A stretch of DNA of 6,041 nucleotides from Microbacteriaceae bacterium. Lineage in GTDB: Bacteria; Actinomycetota; Actinomycetes; Actinomycetales; Microbacteriaceae. Under the pieces are notes generated by a model that was given only the letters and a program-made list of their open reading frames with translations, was not told the origin of the DNA and did no database searches. The translations under genes and the position numbers were made by a program. The stretch covers positions 1-6,041 of the forward strand of contig CANFKN010000082.1 in the NCBI GenBank assembly GCA_947447385.1, written 5' to 3'. Positions 1 to 5,683 of this stretch are shown piece after piece (within the stretch, counting starts at the first letter, position 1; each line of letters begins with the position of its first letter).

Positions 1-300
1 GTTGAATCATTGCAAGTTCAAGACCCGAAACGATATCTTTGGTCAAACGCCGGTGGCAAGCTGGTCAAATCTGGCCCAGAGTTTGTTTCGTTGCTGGTTA
101 AGCAGGTTTCAAGCCCGGTGAGGTGGGACCTCACCATGGCCGCAATGGTCGAAGCCGGTATCACGGCAATAATCGAGGTTTGCCCTGGCGGCACTCTGGC
201 AGGACTAGCAAAGCGTTCTATGCCGGGGGTTGAAACGCTTGCTCTTAAGTCCCCTGACCAACTAGACGCGGCCCTTGCGCTAATCTCAAACCATGGCTAA
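1..300 (+). CDS. fabD: Malonyl-CoA:ACP transacylase FabD, C-terminal part (5' end outside window)
   Basis: FabD transfers malonyl groups from CoA to the phosphopantetheine arm of acyl carrier protein, which supplies the extender unit for cytosolic FAS-II. The frame is open from base 1, so only the last 99 residues are visible. The TTG at position 10 is an internal Leu codon, not a start. The recognisable FabD tail is SPVRWDLTMAAMVEAG followed by the EVCPGGTLAGLAKR stretch, then a short acidic helix ending at a TAA stop. The family is about 300 residues long, so the nucleophilic Ser motif (GHSLG) and the catalytic His should lie upstream, off the window. The identification therefore rests on the C-terminal signature and on the fabH-acpP-fabF genes that follow. 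It is presumably co-transcribed with fabH, 51 bases downstream. Confidence 0.92.
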   Translation, partial: VESLQVQDPKRYLWSNAGGKLVKSGPEFVSLLVKQVSSPVRWDLTMAAMVEAGITAIIEVCPGGTLAGLAKRSMPGVETLALKSPDQLDAALALISNHG

Positions 301-351
301 ACGATTGTTCGTTATGGCCGTTATTCCAGAAAAAGAATGATCTGAGGCTAA

Positions 352-1356
352 ATGTCGCACCCACAGCTAAACCAATACACCGCAGTTCAGTTCTCGCGAA
401 TCTATGGACTCGGCGCGGCTCGAGGCGATCTGATTGTCTCTAATGACGAGGTGGCTGGGCCTATTGACTCAAGTGACGAATGGATTCGCCAGCGCACTGG
501 CATCATTGAGCGCCGTCGTGCAAGTGCAAATTTGAGCCTTATGGATATGGCCGTTGACGCTTCACAACAGGCCATCGCGGCTGCCGGAATCGACCCAAGT
601 GAGATTGGTGCCGTTCTCTTCAGCACAATCACTCACCCGCACCAGACCCCATCAGCCGCAGCACTATTGGCAGATAAAATCGGTGCCAACCCAGCCCCCG
701 CGTTTGACATCTCAGCGGCTTGTGCCGGTTATTGCTATGGAATCGCACAGGCAGACGCCCTAGTGCGTTCTGGCATGGCCAAATACGTCTTGGTTGTTGG
801 TGGCGAAAAACTTAGCGATTTCATCGACCCTACAGACCGCACGATCTCTTTCTTATTAGGCGACGGCGCAGGCGCCGCCATTGTTGGTCCTAGCGACACT
901 CCTGGCATTTCGCCAACGGTTTGGGGCAGCGACGGCTCACACTGGGATGCCGTAGGCATGAGCGCGTCGTTGTTAGAGCTGCGAGATGGAACAACCGCAT
1001 GGCCAACGCTGCGCCAAGAGGGTCAAACCGTATTTCGCTGGGCTGTCTGGGAGATGGCAAAGGTAGCAAAGAAAGCCCTCGAAGTTGCCGGCGTTGAAGC
1101 CGAAGACCTTGATGCTCTCGTTACCCACCAAGCGAACATTCGCATCATTGATGAACTTGCGAAGCAACTCAAGCTACCTGAAAACGTTGTCGTTGCTCGA
1201 GACATTGTTCACACCGGTAACACGTCGGCAGCCAGTGTTCCGCTAGCAATGCACGCCTTGCTAAAGTCAGGCGAGGTCAAATCTGGCGGCTTGGCACTTC
1301 AAATTGGCTTTGGCGCGGGGCTCGCCTTCGGCGCCCAAGTCGTAGTTATGCCTTAA
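352..1356 (+). CDS. fabH: 3-oxoacyl-ACP synthase III (KAS III, FabH)
   Basis: FabH starts fatty-acid chains by condensing an acyl-CoA primer with malonyl-ACP. The product is 334 residues, a normal family length. The full thiolase-fold catalytic triad is visible: Cys124 in DISAACAGYCYG, His259 in THQANIR and Asn290 in HTGNTSAAS. The N-terminal signature IDSSDEWIRQRTGI (38-51) and the C-terminal IGFGAGLAFGAQV glycine loop are also present. The ATG start is preceded by GAGG at 344-347, only four bases away, which is a tight spacing. The alignment of the N-terminus with the family nevertheless supports this start. Members of the Microbacteriaceae make mostly branched-chain fatty acids, so branched acyl-CoA primers are likely, but specificity cannot be read from the sequence. 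acpP follows after 41 bases. Confidence 0.97.
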   Translation: MSHPQLNQYTAVQFSRIYGLGAARGDLIVSNDEVAGPIDSSDEWIRQRTGIIERRRASANLSLMDMAVDASQQAIAAAGIDPSEIGAVLFSTITHPHQTPSAAALLADKIGANPAPAFDISAACAGYCYGIAQADALVRSGMAKYVLVVGGEKLSDFIDPTDRTISFLLGDGAGAAIVGPSDTPGISPTVWGSDGSHWDAVGMSASLLELRDGTTAWPTLRQEGQTVFRWAVWEMAKVAKKALEVAGVEAEDLDALVTHQANIRIIDELAKQLKLPENVVVARDIVHTGNTSAASVPLAMHALLKSGEVKSGGLALQIGFGAGLAFGAQVVVMP

Positions 1357-1385
1357 ACTAGTCAAGAATCATTTCAAACCCTCAT

Positions 1386-1391
1386 AAGGAG
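1386..1391 (+). promoter_or_regulatory. Strong ribosome binding site of acpP
   Basis: AAGGAG lies six bases before the acpP ATG. It is the best Shine-Dalgarno match among the plus-strand genes here. This fits the high ACP output a cell needs relative to the flanking condensing enzymes. Confidence 0.85.
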
Positions 1392-1397
1392 AAAACC

Positions 1398-1646
1398 ATG
1401 GCACTTTCGCAGAGCGAAGTTCTAGCCGGTCTAGCAGAGATCGTAAACGACGAGACTGGCATCGCTGCTGACGCAGTAGCCCTAGAGAAGTCATTTGTTG
1501 ACGACCTAGACATCGACTCAATCTCAATGATGACCATCGTTGTAAACGCAGAAGACAAATTCGGCGTGAAGATTCCAGACGAAGAAGTAAAGAACCTAAT
1601 CACCGTCGGTGACGCAGTTGACTTCATCGTAGGCGCACAGGGCTAA
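1398..1646 (+). CDS. acpP: Acyl carrier protein AcpP
   Basis: This small acidic protein of 82 residues carries growing acyl chains on a 4'-phosphopantetheine arm for the FAS-II enzymes in the cytosol. Attachment is expected at Ser41 in DLDIDSISMM. The usual motif is DSL, so Ile after the Ser is a mild variant. The helix II/III region (DKFGVKIPDEEVKNLITVGDA) is typical of ACPs. The ATG is fixed by AAGGAG six bases upstream. Codon use is markedly biased: five of the six Leu codons are CTA, whereas fabH and the amidohydrolase mix Leu codons. This suggests that CTA is an optimal codon in highly expressed genes of this genome. fabF begins five bases after the stop, so the two are probably translationally linked. 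Confidence 0.97.
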   Translation: MALSQSEVLAGLAEIVNDETGIAADAVALEKSFVDDLDIDSISMMTIVVNAEDKFGVKIPDEEVKNLITVGDAVDFIVGAQG

Positions 1647-1651
1647 TTACC

Positions 1652-2893
1652 TTGAGCCGCAAAATCGTTGTCACAGGCATAGGCGCTACTACGCCACTCG
1701 GTGGCGACGCTCAATCTACTTGGCAGGCTCTGCTAGCTGGCGAATCGGGTATCTCAACTCTCGACAAGCCGTGGATTGAAAAATACGAGGTTCCGGTAAC
1801 CTTCGCTGGTCAGGCAAAAGTACCTGCAAGCGAAATTCTTACACCTCAAGAAGCAAAGCGACTCGACCCGTCGAGTCAGTTTGCCCTAATTGCGGCTCGC
1901 GAAGCTTGGGCCGACGCTGGCAAGCCAGACGTCGCGCCCGAGCGTCTCGCGGTCGAGTTCGCTACAGGCATCGGAGGCGTCTGGACACTTCTTGATGCCT
2001 TTGACACCCTAAAGGAGCGAGGCCCGCGCCGCGTTTTGCCGATGACTGTTCCAATGCTGATGCCTAATGGCCCAGCAGCGGCTATCGGCATGGACATTGC
2101 CGCTAGAGGCGGCGTAAGAACTGCTGTTTCGGCGTGTGCATCGAGCACTGAGGCTATTGCAAACGCGCTTGATCGCTTGTTGAGCGGTTCAGTTGACGTT
2201 GTTGTAGCTGGTGGCTGCGAAGCAGCTATTCACCCGCTGCCAATTTCAGCCTTCGCCGCGATGCATGCTCTATCAAAAAAGAACGATAGCCCTGCCCAGG
2301 CTTCGCGCCCTTATGACGTCAATCGCGACGGATTCGTAATGGGTGAAGGCGGTGCTGCATTGGTTTTAGAGACCGAAGAGCACGCAATCGCCCGTGGCGC
2401 AAAAATTTATGCAGAACTGGTTGGCGGAGCGGTAACCTCTGATGCACACCACATCACGGCCCCAGACCCTGAAGGCACTGGCGCAGCCCGTGCGGTTCTA
2501 GCTGCACTGAAGCAGGCCAATGCCTCAATCGAAGATGTTGTTCACATCAATGCTCACGCAACGAGCACACCGGTAGGCGACATTGCCGAATACACCGCTC
2601 TCAAGCGAGTTTTTGGCGAACAACTCAAGAACATCATTGTCTCGGCAACCAAAGCTTCTACCGGGCACCTACTCGGCGGCGCGGGGGCTGTTGAAGCGAT
2701 CTTCACTGTTTTGGCCCTGCAAAACCGCCTAGCTCCCCCAACAATCAACCTTGATAATCAGGACCCTGAGATTCCACTAGATGTTGCAACATCACCGAGA
2801 GAACTTCCTGATGGCCCGATTCTGGCAATTAGCAACTCTTTTGGCTTTGGTGGTCACAACGCAGTTGTCGTGTTTAGAAGTTACGAAGGCTAG
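1652..2893 (+). CDS. fabF: 3-oxoacyl-ACP synthase II (KAS II, FabF)
   Basis: FabF carries out the elongating Claisen condensation of acyl-ACP with malonyl-ACP. The product is 413 residues, the usual family length. The active-site Cys162 sits in SACASSTEAIA, His302 in NAHATSTPVGD, Lys334 in SATKASTGH and His339 in the same motif. The gating loop NSFGFGGHN (395-403) and the RPYDVNRDGFVMGEG segment (219-233) are intact. The chosen start is TTG, giving the canonical N-terminus SRKIVVTGIGATTPLG. Its likely ribosome site, AGGG at 1639-1642, lies within the end of acpP. The TAG stop shares a CTAG palindrome with the stop of the converging DUF3145 gene, so the two coding regions overlap by four bases. 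No intrinsic terminator is apparent after fabF. Confidence 0.97.
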   Translation: MSRKIVVTGIGATTPLGGDAQSTWQALLAGESGISTLDKPWIEKYEVPVTFAGQAKVPASEILTPQEAKRLDPSSQFALIAAREAWADAGKPDVAPERLAVEFATGIGGVWTLLDAFDTLKERGPRRVLPMTVPMLMPNGPAAAIGMDIAARGGVRTAVSACASSTEAIANALDRLLSGSVDVVVAGGCEAAIHPLPISAFAAMHALSKKNDSPAQASRPYDVNRDGFVMGEGGAALVLETEEHAIARGAKIYAELVGGAVTSDAHHITAPDPEGTGAARAVLAALKQANASIEDVVHINAHATSTPVGDIAEYTALKRVFGEQLKNIIVSATKASTGHLLGGAGAVEAIFTVLALQNRLAPPTINLDNQDPEIPLDVATSPRELPDGPILAISNSFGFGGHNAVVVFRSYEG

Positions 2894-3423
2894 CTGGCCA
2901 AGTCGGTCAGGTATCTAACCTCGTAGTTAGCTTTGCGTAGCGGCTCAAGCTGAGAATCCCATTCAACGCCTAGAACTTCACGCAATTTTTGTTGCAAACT
3001 CGAACCTCTATGGTTCTCAGTAAGTGATTTCAGTTGATTCTCACCGAATACTTGATTGCCTACTTCATCGAGCTGACTGTGAAAGATGCCGAGCAGCGGT
3101 GTGTAACAATACCTTTGACCCAGGCCATGCATTGAGTATTCAATAGCTACTTCGAACCAAATTGTTCTCAATGCAGCCAGACGCGACGCGATTTGCGAAA
3201 CAGTGTCGAGGTTGGCGTTGAAGGCCATCGAACCACTCAACATGGGCTCACTAACCTGCGAGTTGAAGTCAACAGTGAAAGCTAAGTTTGGCGATTTCAG
3301 CCATTCCCAAGCACCTTGTGCATGGATAAGTGCAGATAGTTCACTCTCAAGGCGCGACAAAACAGATTTTGGCACCGCGTGAACCATTAAGAAGCAACTG
3401 CCGGGCATGTTGGTTTTAGACAT
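2890..3423 (-). CDS. DUF3145 family protein (function unknown)
   Basis: The product is a 177-residue soluble protein with no signal peptide or membrane segment. It resembles the actinobacterial DUF3145 family, which is often found beside the fabD-fabH-acpP-fabF cluster. Supporting segments are the N-terminal GSCFLMVHAVP strand (8-18), the conserved core RYCYTPLLGIFHS (104-116) and the C-terminal EWDSQLEPLRKA (154-165). I know of no assigned biochemical function. Its repeated position next to FAS-II genes suggests a link to lipid synthesis, but that is inference only. The ATG is supported by GGAGG six bases upstream; Met6 is a weaker alternative. It is transcribed toward fabF from its own promoter, so it is not part of the fab operon despite being adjacent. 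Confidence 0.85.
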   Translation of the reverse strand: MSKTNMPGSCFLMVHAVPKSVLSRLESELSALIHAQGAWEWLKSPNLAFTVDFNSQVSEPMLSGSMAFNANLDTVSQIASRLAALRTIWFEVAIEYSMHGLGQRYCYTPLLGIFHSQLDEVGNQVFGENQLKSLTENHRGSSLQQKLREVLGVEWDSQLEPLRKANYEVRYLTDLAS

Positions 3424-3429
3424 TACTAA

Positions 3430-3434
3430 CCTCC
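3430..3434 (-). promoter_or_regulatory. Ribosome binding site of the DUF3145 gene
   Basis: On the minus strand GGAGG lies six bases before the ATG. This fixes the start at Met1 rather than at Met6. Confidence 0.85.
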
Positions 3435-3440
3435 GATTTT

Positions 3441-3462
3441 GAAACGTCTTCCCCTACGTTTC
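3441..3462 (-). other. Inverted repeat / leader hairpin upstream of the DUF3145 gene
   Basis: GAAACGT and ACGTTTC form a perfect 7-bp stem around an 8-base loop. In the minus-strand RNA the loop reads AGGGGAAG. The element lies between the predicted transcription start and the ribosome site, ending six bases before GGAGG. It could be a leader hairpin affecting translation or a DNA-binding site. The sequence alone does not say which. Confidence 0.55.
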
Positions 3463-3467
3463 GTTCG

Positions 3468-3483
3468 TTGATTAGGTAATCAA
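3468..3483. promoter_or_regulatory. 16-bp perfect palindrome, candidate repressor operator
   Basis: TTGATTAGGTAATCAA consists of two 7-bp arms around a 2-base centre. It touches the -10 box and covers the expected start point of the minus-strand promoter, the classic place for a dimeric repressor to block transcription. The binding protein is unknown. The half-site TTGAT resembles an FNR/CRP-family half-site, but the spacing of six bases between half-sites is not the FNR spacing of four. Confidence 0.55.
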
Positions 3484-3510
3484 TTTAGGCTCGCAACCAT
3501 CAAGAGTCAA
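3482..3510 (-). promoter_or_regulatory. Housekeeping-sigma promoter of the DUF3145 gene
   Basis: On the minus strand TTGACT (-35, 3505-3510) is separated by exactly 17 bases from TAAATT (-10, 3482-3487). This is close to the actinobacterial housekeeping sigma consensus. Transcription should start near 3475, giving a leader of about 50 bases before the ATG. Confidence 0.7.
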
Positions 3511-3528
3511 GTGCCAGAATTACAGCGT

Positions 3529-3534
3529 TAGCAT
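3529..3534 (+). promoter_or_regulatory. Candidate -10 box for a leaderless tdk transcript
   Basis: TAGCAT fits the TANNNT -10 pattern and ends six bases before the tdk GTG. Transcription would therefore begin at or next to the start codon. No Shine-Dalgarno sequence lies in the 20 bases upstream, which fits a leaderless mRNA, a common mode in Actinobacteria. No good -35 box is present at the right spacing. Confidence 0.45.
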
Positions 3535-3540
3535 ATTCAT

Positions 3541-4152
3541 GTGAGCAAACTATATTTTCGCTATGGAGCTATGAATAGCGGTAAAAGCACGGCCCTTCTA
3601 CAGGCGGCCTACAACTACGAAGAGCGAAGTCAAAACGTTCTGATTGCAAAGCCGTCAATCGACATTCGAGGCGATAAATCAATCGTTTCACGACTTGGTG
3701 TAACTCGTGAAGTAGATTTTCTAGTCGTGCCTGGGGCTAACTTGCGCGAGGAGTTCAACTACTACGCATCGATCGTGCTGGAACGCACGGCCAAGCCCGT
3801 TGCCTGTTTGCTTCTAGACGAATCGCAGTTTCTGACTCCAGAGCAAGTTGACCAAGCGATGGAAATCGCAGTTCTCGACGGTTTTCCGGTTCTGGCATAC
3901 GGCATTAGAGGGGACTTCTTGACGAAAGGTTTTCCTGGCAGCCTGCGGCTTCTAGAAATTGCTCACAGTCTTGAGGAGCTAAAAACGATCTGCCGATGCG
4001 GGCGAAAGGCCCTTTTCAACGCGCGCTTAGTCAACGGTTCGTTCGTTTTCACCGGTGACCAGGTTGCAATCGATGGCTTCGATGTTACCTATGAATCGCT
4101 CTGTGCTGGGTGTTACCTGCGTGAAGAATCTCTCGCCAATAATCGTGACTGA
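3541..4152 (+). CDS. tdk: Thymidine kinase, type II (Tdk)
   Basis: Tdk phosphorylates thymidine to dTMP with ATP in the cytosolic salvage pathway. The product is 203 residues, normal for the type II (TK1-like) family. The P-loop GAMNSGKST (9-17) is near the N-terminus. The Walker B/catalytic segment is LLLDESQF (90-97), with Glu94 as the expected general base. DFLTKGFPGSLRLLE (125-139) matches the family motif before the lasso region. Four zinc ligands are present: Cys151 and Cys153 (CRCG), and Cys188 and Cys191 (CAGC). The start is GTG, because the P-loop so close to the N-terminus rules out the later Met11. No ribosome site is visible, so translation may be leaderless. The downstream amidohydrolase reading frame overlaps its end. 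Confidence 0.95.
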   Translation: MSKLYFRYGAMNSGKSTALLQAAYNYEERSQNVLIAKPSIDIRGDKSIVSRLGVTREVDFLVVPGANLREEFNYYASIVLERTAKPVACLLLDESQFLTPEQVDQAMEIAVLDGFPVLAYGIRGDFLTKGFPGSLRLLEIAHSLEELKTICRCGRKALFNARLVNGSFVFTGDQVAIDGFDVTYESLCAGCYLREESLANNRD

Positions 4153-5596
4153 GAGTTGGATTCAGCGCGATTCTGACGGCACTTGGTTGTTGCCAGCATT
4201 TGCCGACAGACACTGCCACCCGCTGTTCGCGGCTCGCGAGAGCGCTTCGTTTCAAATCTCTGAGCACCTTGATGTCGATGGCATCGTTGGTACACTTGCG
4301 AGTTTTATAAATGATAATCCAAACCTGCCATGGCTCGATGTGACATCGTTCGACCAAGACTTGCCCGAAGATTTCACTGCAAAGAGACTTGATGTGGCAT
4401 CGAGAAACATACCTATCGTGATTCATTCGGCCGATAGGCATAGCCTGTGGGTCAACAGCGCGGCGCTTTCAAAGGCTGGGTTACTTGATAGCGCACCCGC
4501 TCTGAAAGAAGGCGAAGTTGTGCTCGGCGAAGACAACAGGCCGATGGGACTACTTCGGGAGTGGCCTGCTATGCAGCTGGTGCTGAATGAACAACCCTCG
4601 CCGACGTTGCCAGAAGACATCTCATATCTCTCATCGGCAGACAAAAAATTAAAAGACGCCGGCTTCATCACAATCGCAGATGCATGGATTGATCCAGGAA
4701 TGTTCGAAGCCTATTTGGCAGCAGCTGAAACGAACAAGTTAGATTTGAATTACGACCTGTGGTTTAGGGTAGCTCAGGGCGAATCAGATGAGCAACTCAG
4801 ATATTTACGTGCGTCGCTTGAACGCTTGTCAAGCCTACGAGCTAAGGTCGGTTGCCAAACAATCGCTATCGCTGGCGTCAAGATATTTCTAGATGGAGTT
4901 ATCAGCTCTAAGACGGCCGCTTTAGAGGGCGGATACATTGATGTGGCCTCACCCTCGCCGTTATGGAGTAAAGACGCTCTAAATGAGATGCTCGTTGAGC
5001 TTGCGCAGATAAGCCCCGATCTGAGACCTCACTTTCACGCTATCGGTGACGCCGCTGTAAGCCTAGCTCTTGATGCAATAGATACAGCGCGTGCAAACAA
5101 CATCTGGTCTGGTGCAGCGAGGCCTGTTATTGCCCATGCAGAGCTTGTTCTCGAGCGCGACTTGCCACGGTTCGACCTCCTTGACGTTGAGGTCGTTATG
5201 AGCCCTCAGTGGCTGGCGAACTCTCTCGAGGATGAACGCGCAAACGCGGCACTCCCCTATTCGAAGCGAGCCGTTCTCGGTGACTTTAACCGGCTGACTT
5301 CAGCTGGAGCCCTCGTGACCTTCGGGTCTGACTGGCCCGTAAGTGAACCAAATGCCATGGCAGCGATAGCTACTGGATTTTCTTGGTTGAGTGGTAGAAA
5401 TGGGCGACCAGAGAGCGAAGCGGCCGTGCGCCGAGATACTGCAAAAAACCTCGAGATGCTCTGGCGCATTGCGAGCGGACCCGCCTGGAGAAATAGTGGA
5501 CACAGACTAAGGTTCGATTTGAACCCGCTAGAAGTGGCTCTCAGCGACCCTGAAGAACTGAGCAGATTGACCTTTGAACCAGTAACAATGACTTAA
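4145..5596 (+). CDS. Metal-dependent amidohydrolase, YtcJ/Amidohydro_3-like
   Basis: This is a predicted TIM-barrel hydrolase of the amidohydrolase superfamily; the substrate cannot be inferred. Numbered from the GTG at 4145 (483 residues), it has the metal motif DRHCH (His23, His25), the HSLWVNSAAL signature (99-108), GVKIFLDG (Lys246), HFHAIGD (His296, His298), IAHAEL (His331) and FGSDWPV (Asp396). The catalytic core looks complete. Relatives usually run about 520-560 residues, with some 50 residues of beta-sandwich before the HxH motif; here only about 20 are present, and the C-terminal strand segment is also short. The start is uncertain. GTG 4145 gives an 8-base GTGACTGA overlap with the tdk stop, while GTG 4121, ATG 4073 and GTG 4055 overlap tdk by progressively more. 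No start has a convincing ribosome site. Confidence 0.85.
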   Translation: MTESWIQRDSDGTWLLPAFADRHCHPLFAARESASFQISEHLDVDGIVGTLASFINDNPNLPWLDVTSFDQDLPEDFTAKRLDVASRNIPIVIHSADRHSLWVNSAALSKAGLLDSAPALKEGEVVLGEDNRPMGLLREWPAMQLVLNEQPSPTLPEDISYLSSADKKLKDAGFITIADAWIDPGMFEAYLAAAETNKLDLNYDLWFRVAQGESDEQLRYLRASLERLSSLRAKVGCQTIAIAGVKIFLDGVISSKTAALEGGYIDVASPSPLWSKDALNEMLVELAQISPDLRPHFHAIGDAAVSLALDAIDTARANNIWSGAARPVIAHAELVLERDLPRFDLLDVEVVMSPQWLANSLEDERANAALPYSKRAVLGDFNRLTSAGALVTFGSDWPVSEPNAMAAIATGFSWLSGRNGRPESEAAVRRDTAKNLEMLWRIASGPAWRNSGHRLRFDLNPLEVALSDPEELSRLTFEPVTMT

Positions 5597-5598
5597 AT

Positions 5599-5636
5599 GC
5601 GATTGGGCACGCAAACTTGAGTGCGTGCCCAATCGC
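5599..5636. terminator. 15-bp perfect stem-loop, probable bidirectional terminator
   Basis: GCGATTGGGCACGCA (5599-5613) pairs perfectly with TGCGTGCCCAATCGC (5622-5636) around an 8-base loop. It begins three bases after the amidohydrolase stop and lies between two converging genes. No T run follows on the plus strand; ATTTAA follows on the minus strand. Hairpins lacking a U-tract are common as actinobacterial terminators. Confidence 0.8.
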
Positions 5637-5676
5637 GGAGCTCCTGCCTAGACGTGCGCCTAACTGGCAGTGCTCC
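5637..5676 (-). other. Weak second stem-loop downstream of the pullulanase gene
   Basis: GGAGC (5637-5641) can pair with GCTCC (5672-5676), and CTGCC (5644-5648) with GGCAG (5666-5670). A small internal loop separates the two stems and a 17-base loop closes them. It lies eight bases beyond the pullulanase stop and immediately before the stronger hairpin in that direction. It may assist termination, but could be chance. Confidence 0.3.
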
Positions 5677-5683
5677 AGCATTC

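Noticed and set aside
314..340. Eight-codon ATG-to-TGA frame in the fabD-fabH gap, as a possible leader peptide
   Set aside because: It has no ribosome site, no regulatory codon run and no attenuator-like hairpin. Such short frames are expected by chance.
1354..1359. TAAACT as an internal -10 box for a separate acpP promoter
   Set aside because: No -35-like sequence lies 16-18 bases upstream, and the element overlaps the fabH stop. An internal promoter is possible but not supported.
402..2748. Several antisense and out-of-frame open frames across the fab genes
   Set aside because: They overlap well-supported conserved genes, have no recognisable domains or ribosome sites, and behave as shadows of the real frames.
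2915..2930. CTAAC/GTTAG small hairpin as a fabF terminator
   Set aside because: The stem is only five base pairs, with no T run, and lies inside the DUF3145 coding region. This is well within chance.
3468..3483. FNR/CRP-type box reading of the palindrome (TTGAT...ATCAA)
   Set aside because: The half-sites are six bases apart, not the four of the FNR consensus, so the family assignment is not supported.
4055..4144. Longest amidohydrolase start at GTG 4055
   Set aside because: It would overlap tdk by 98 bases, and the added residues do not resemble the family N-terminus. A later start is more likely.
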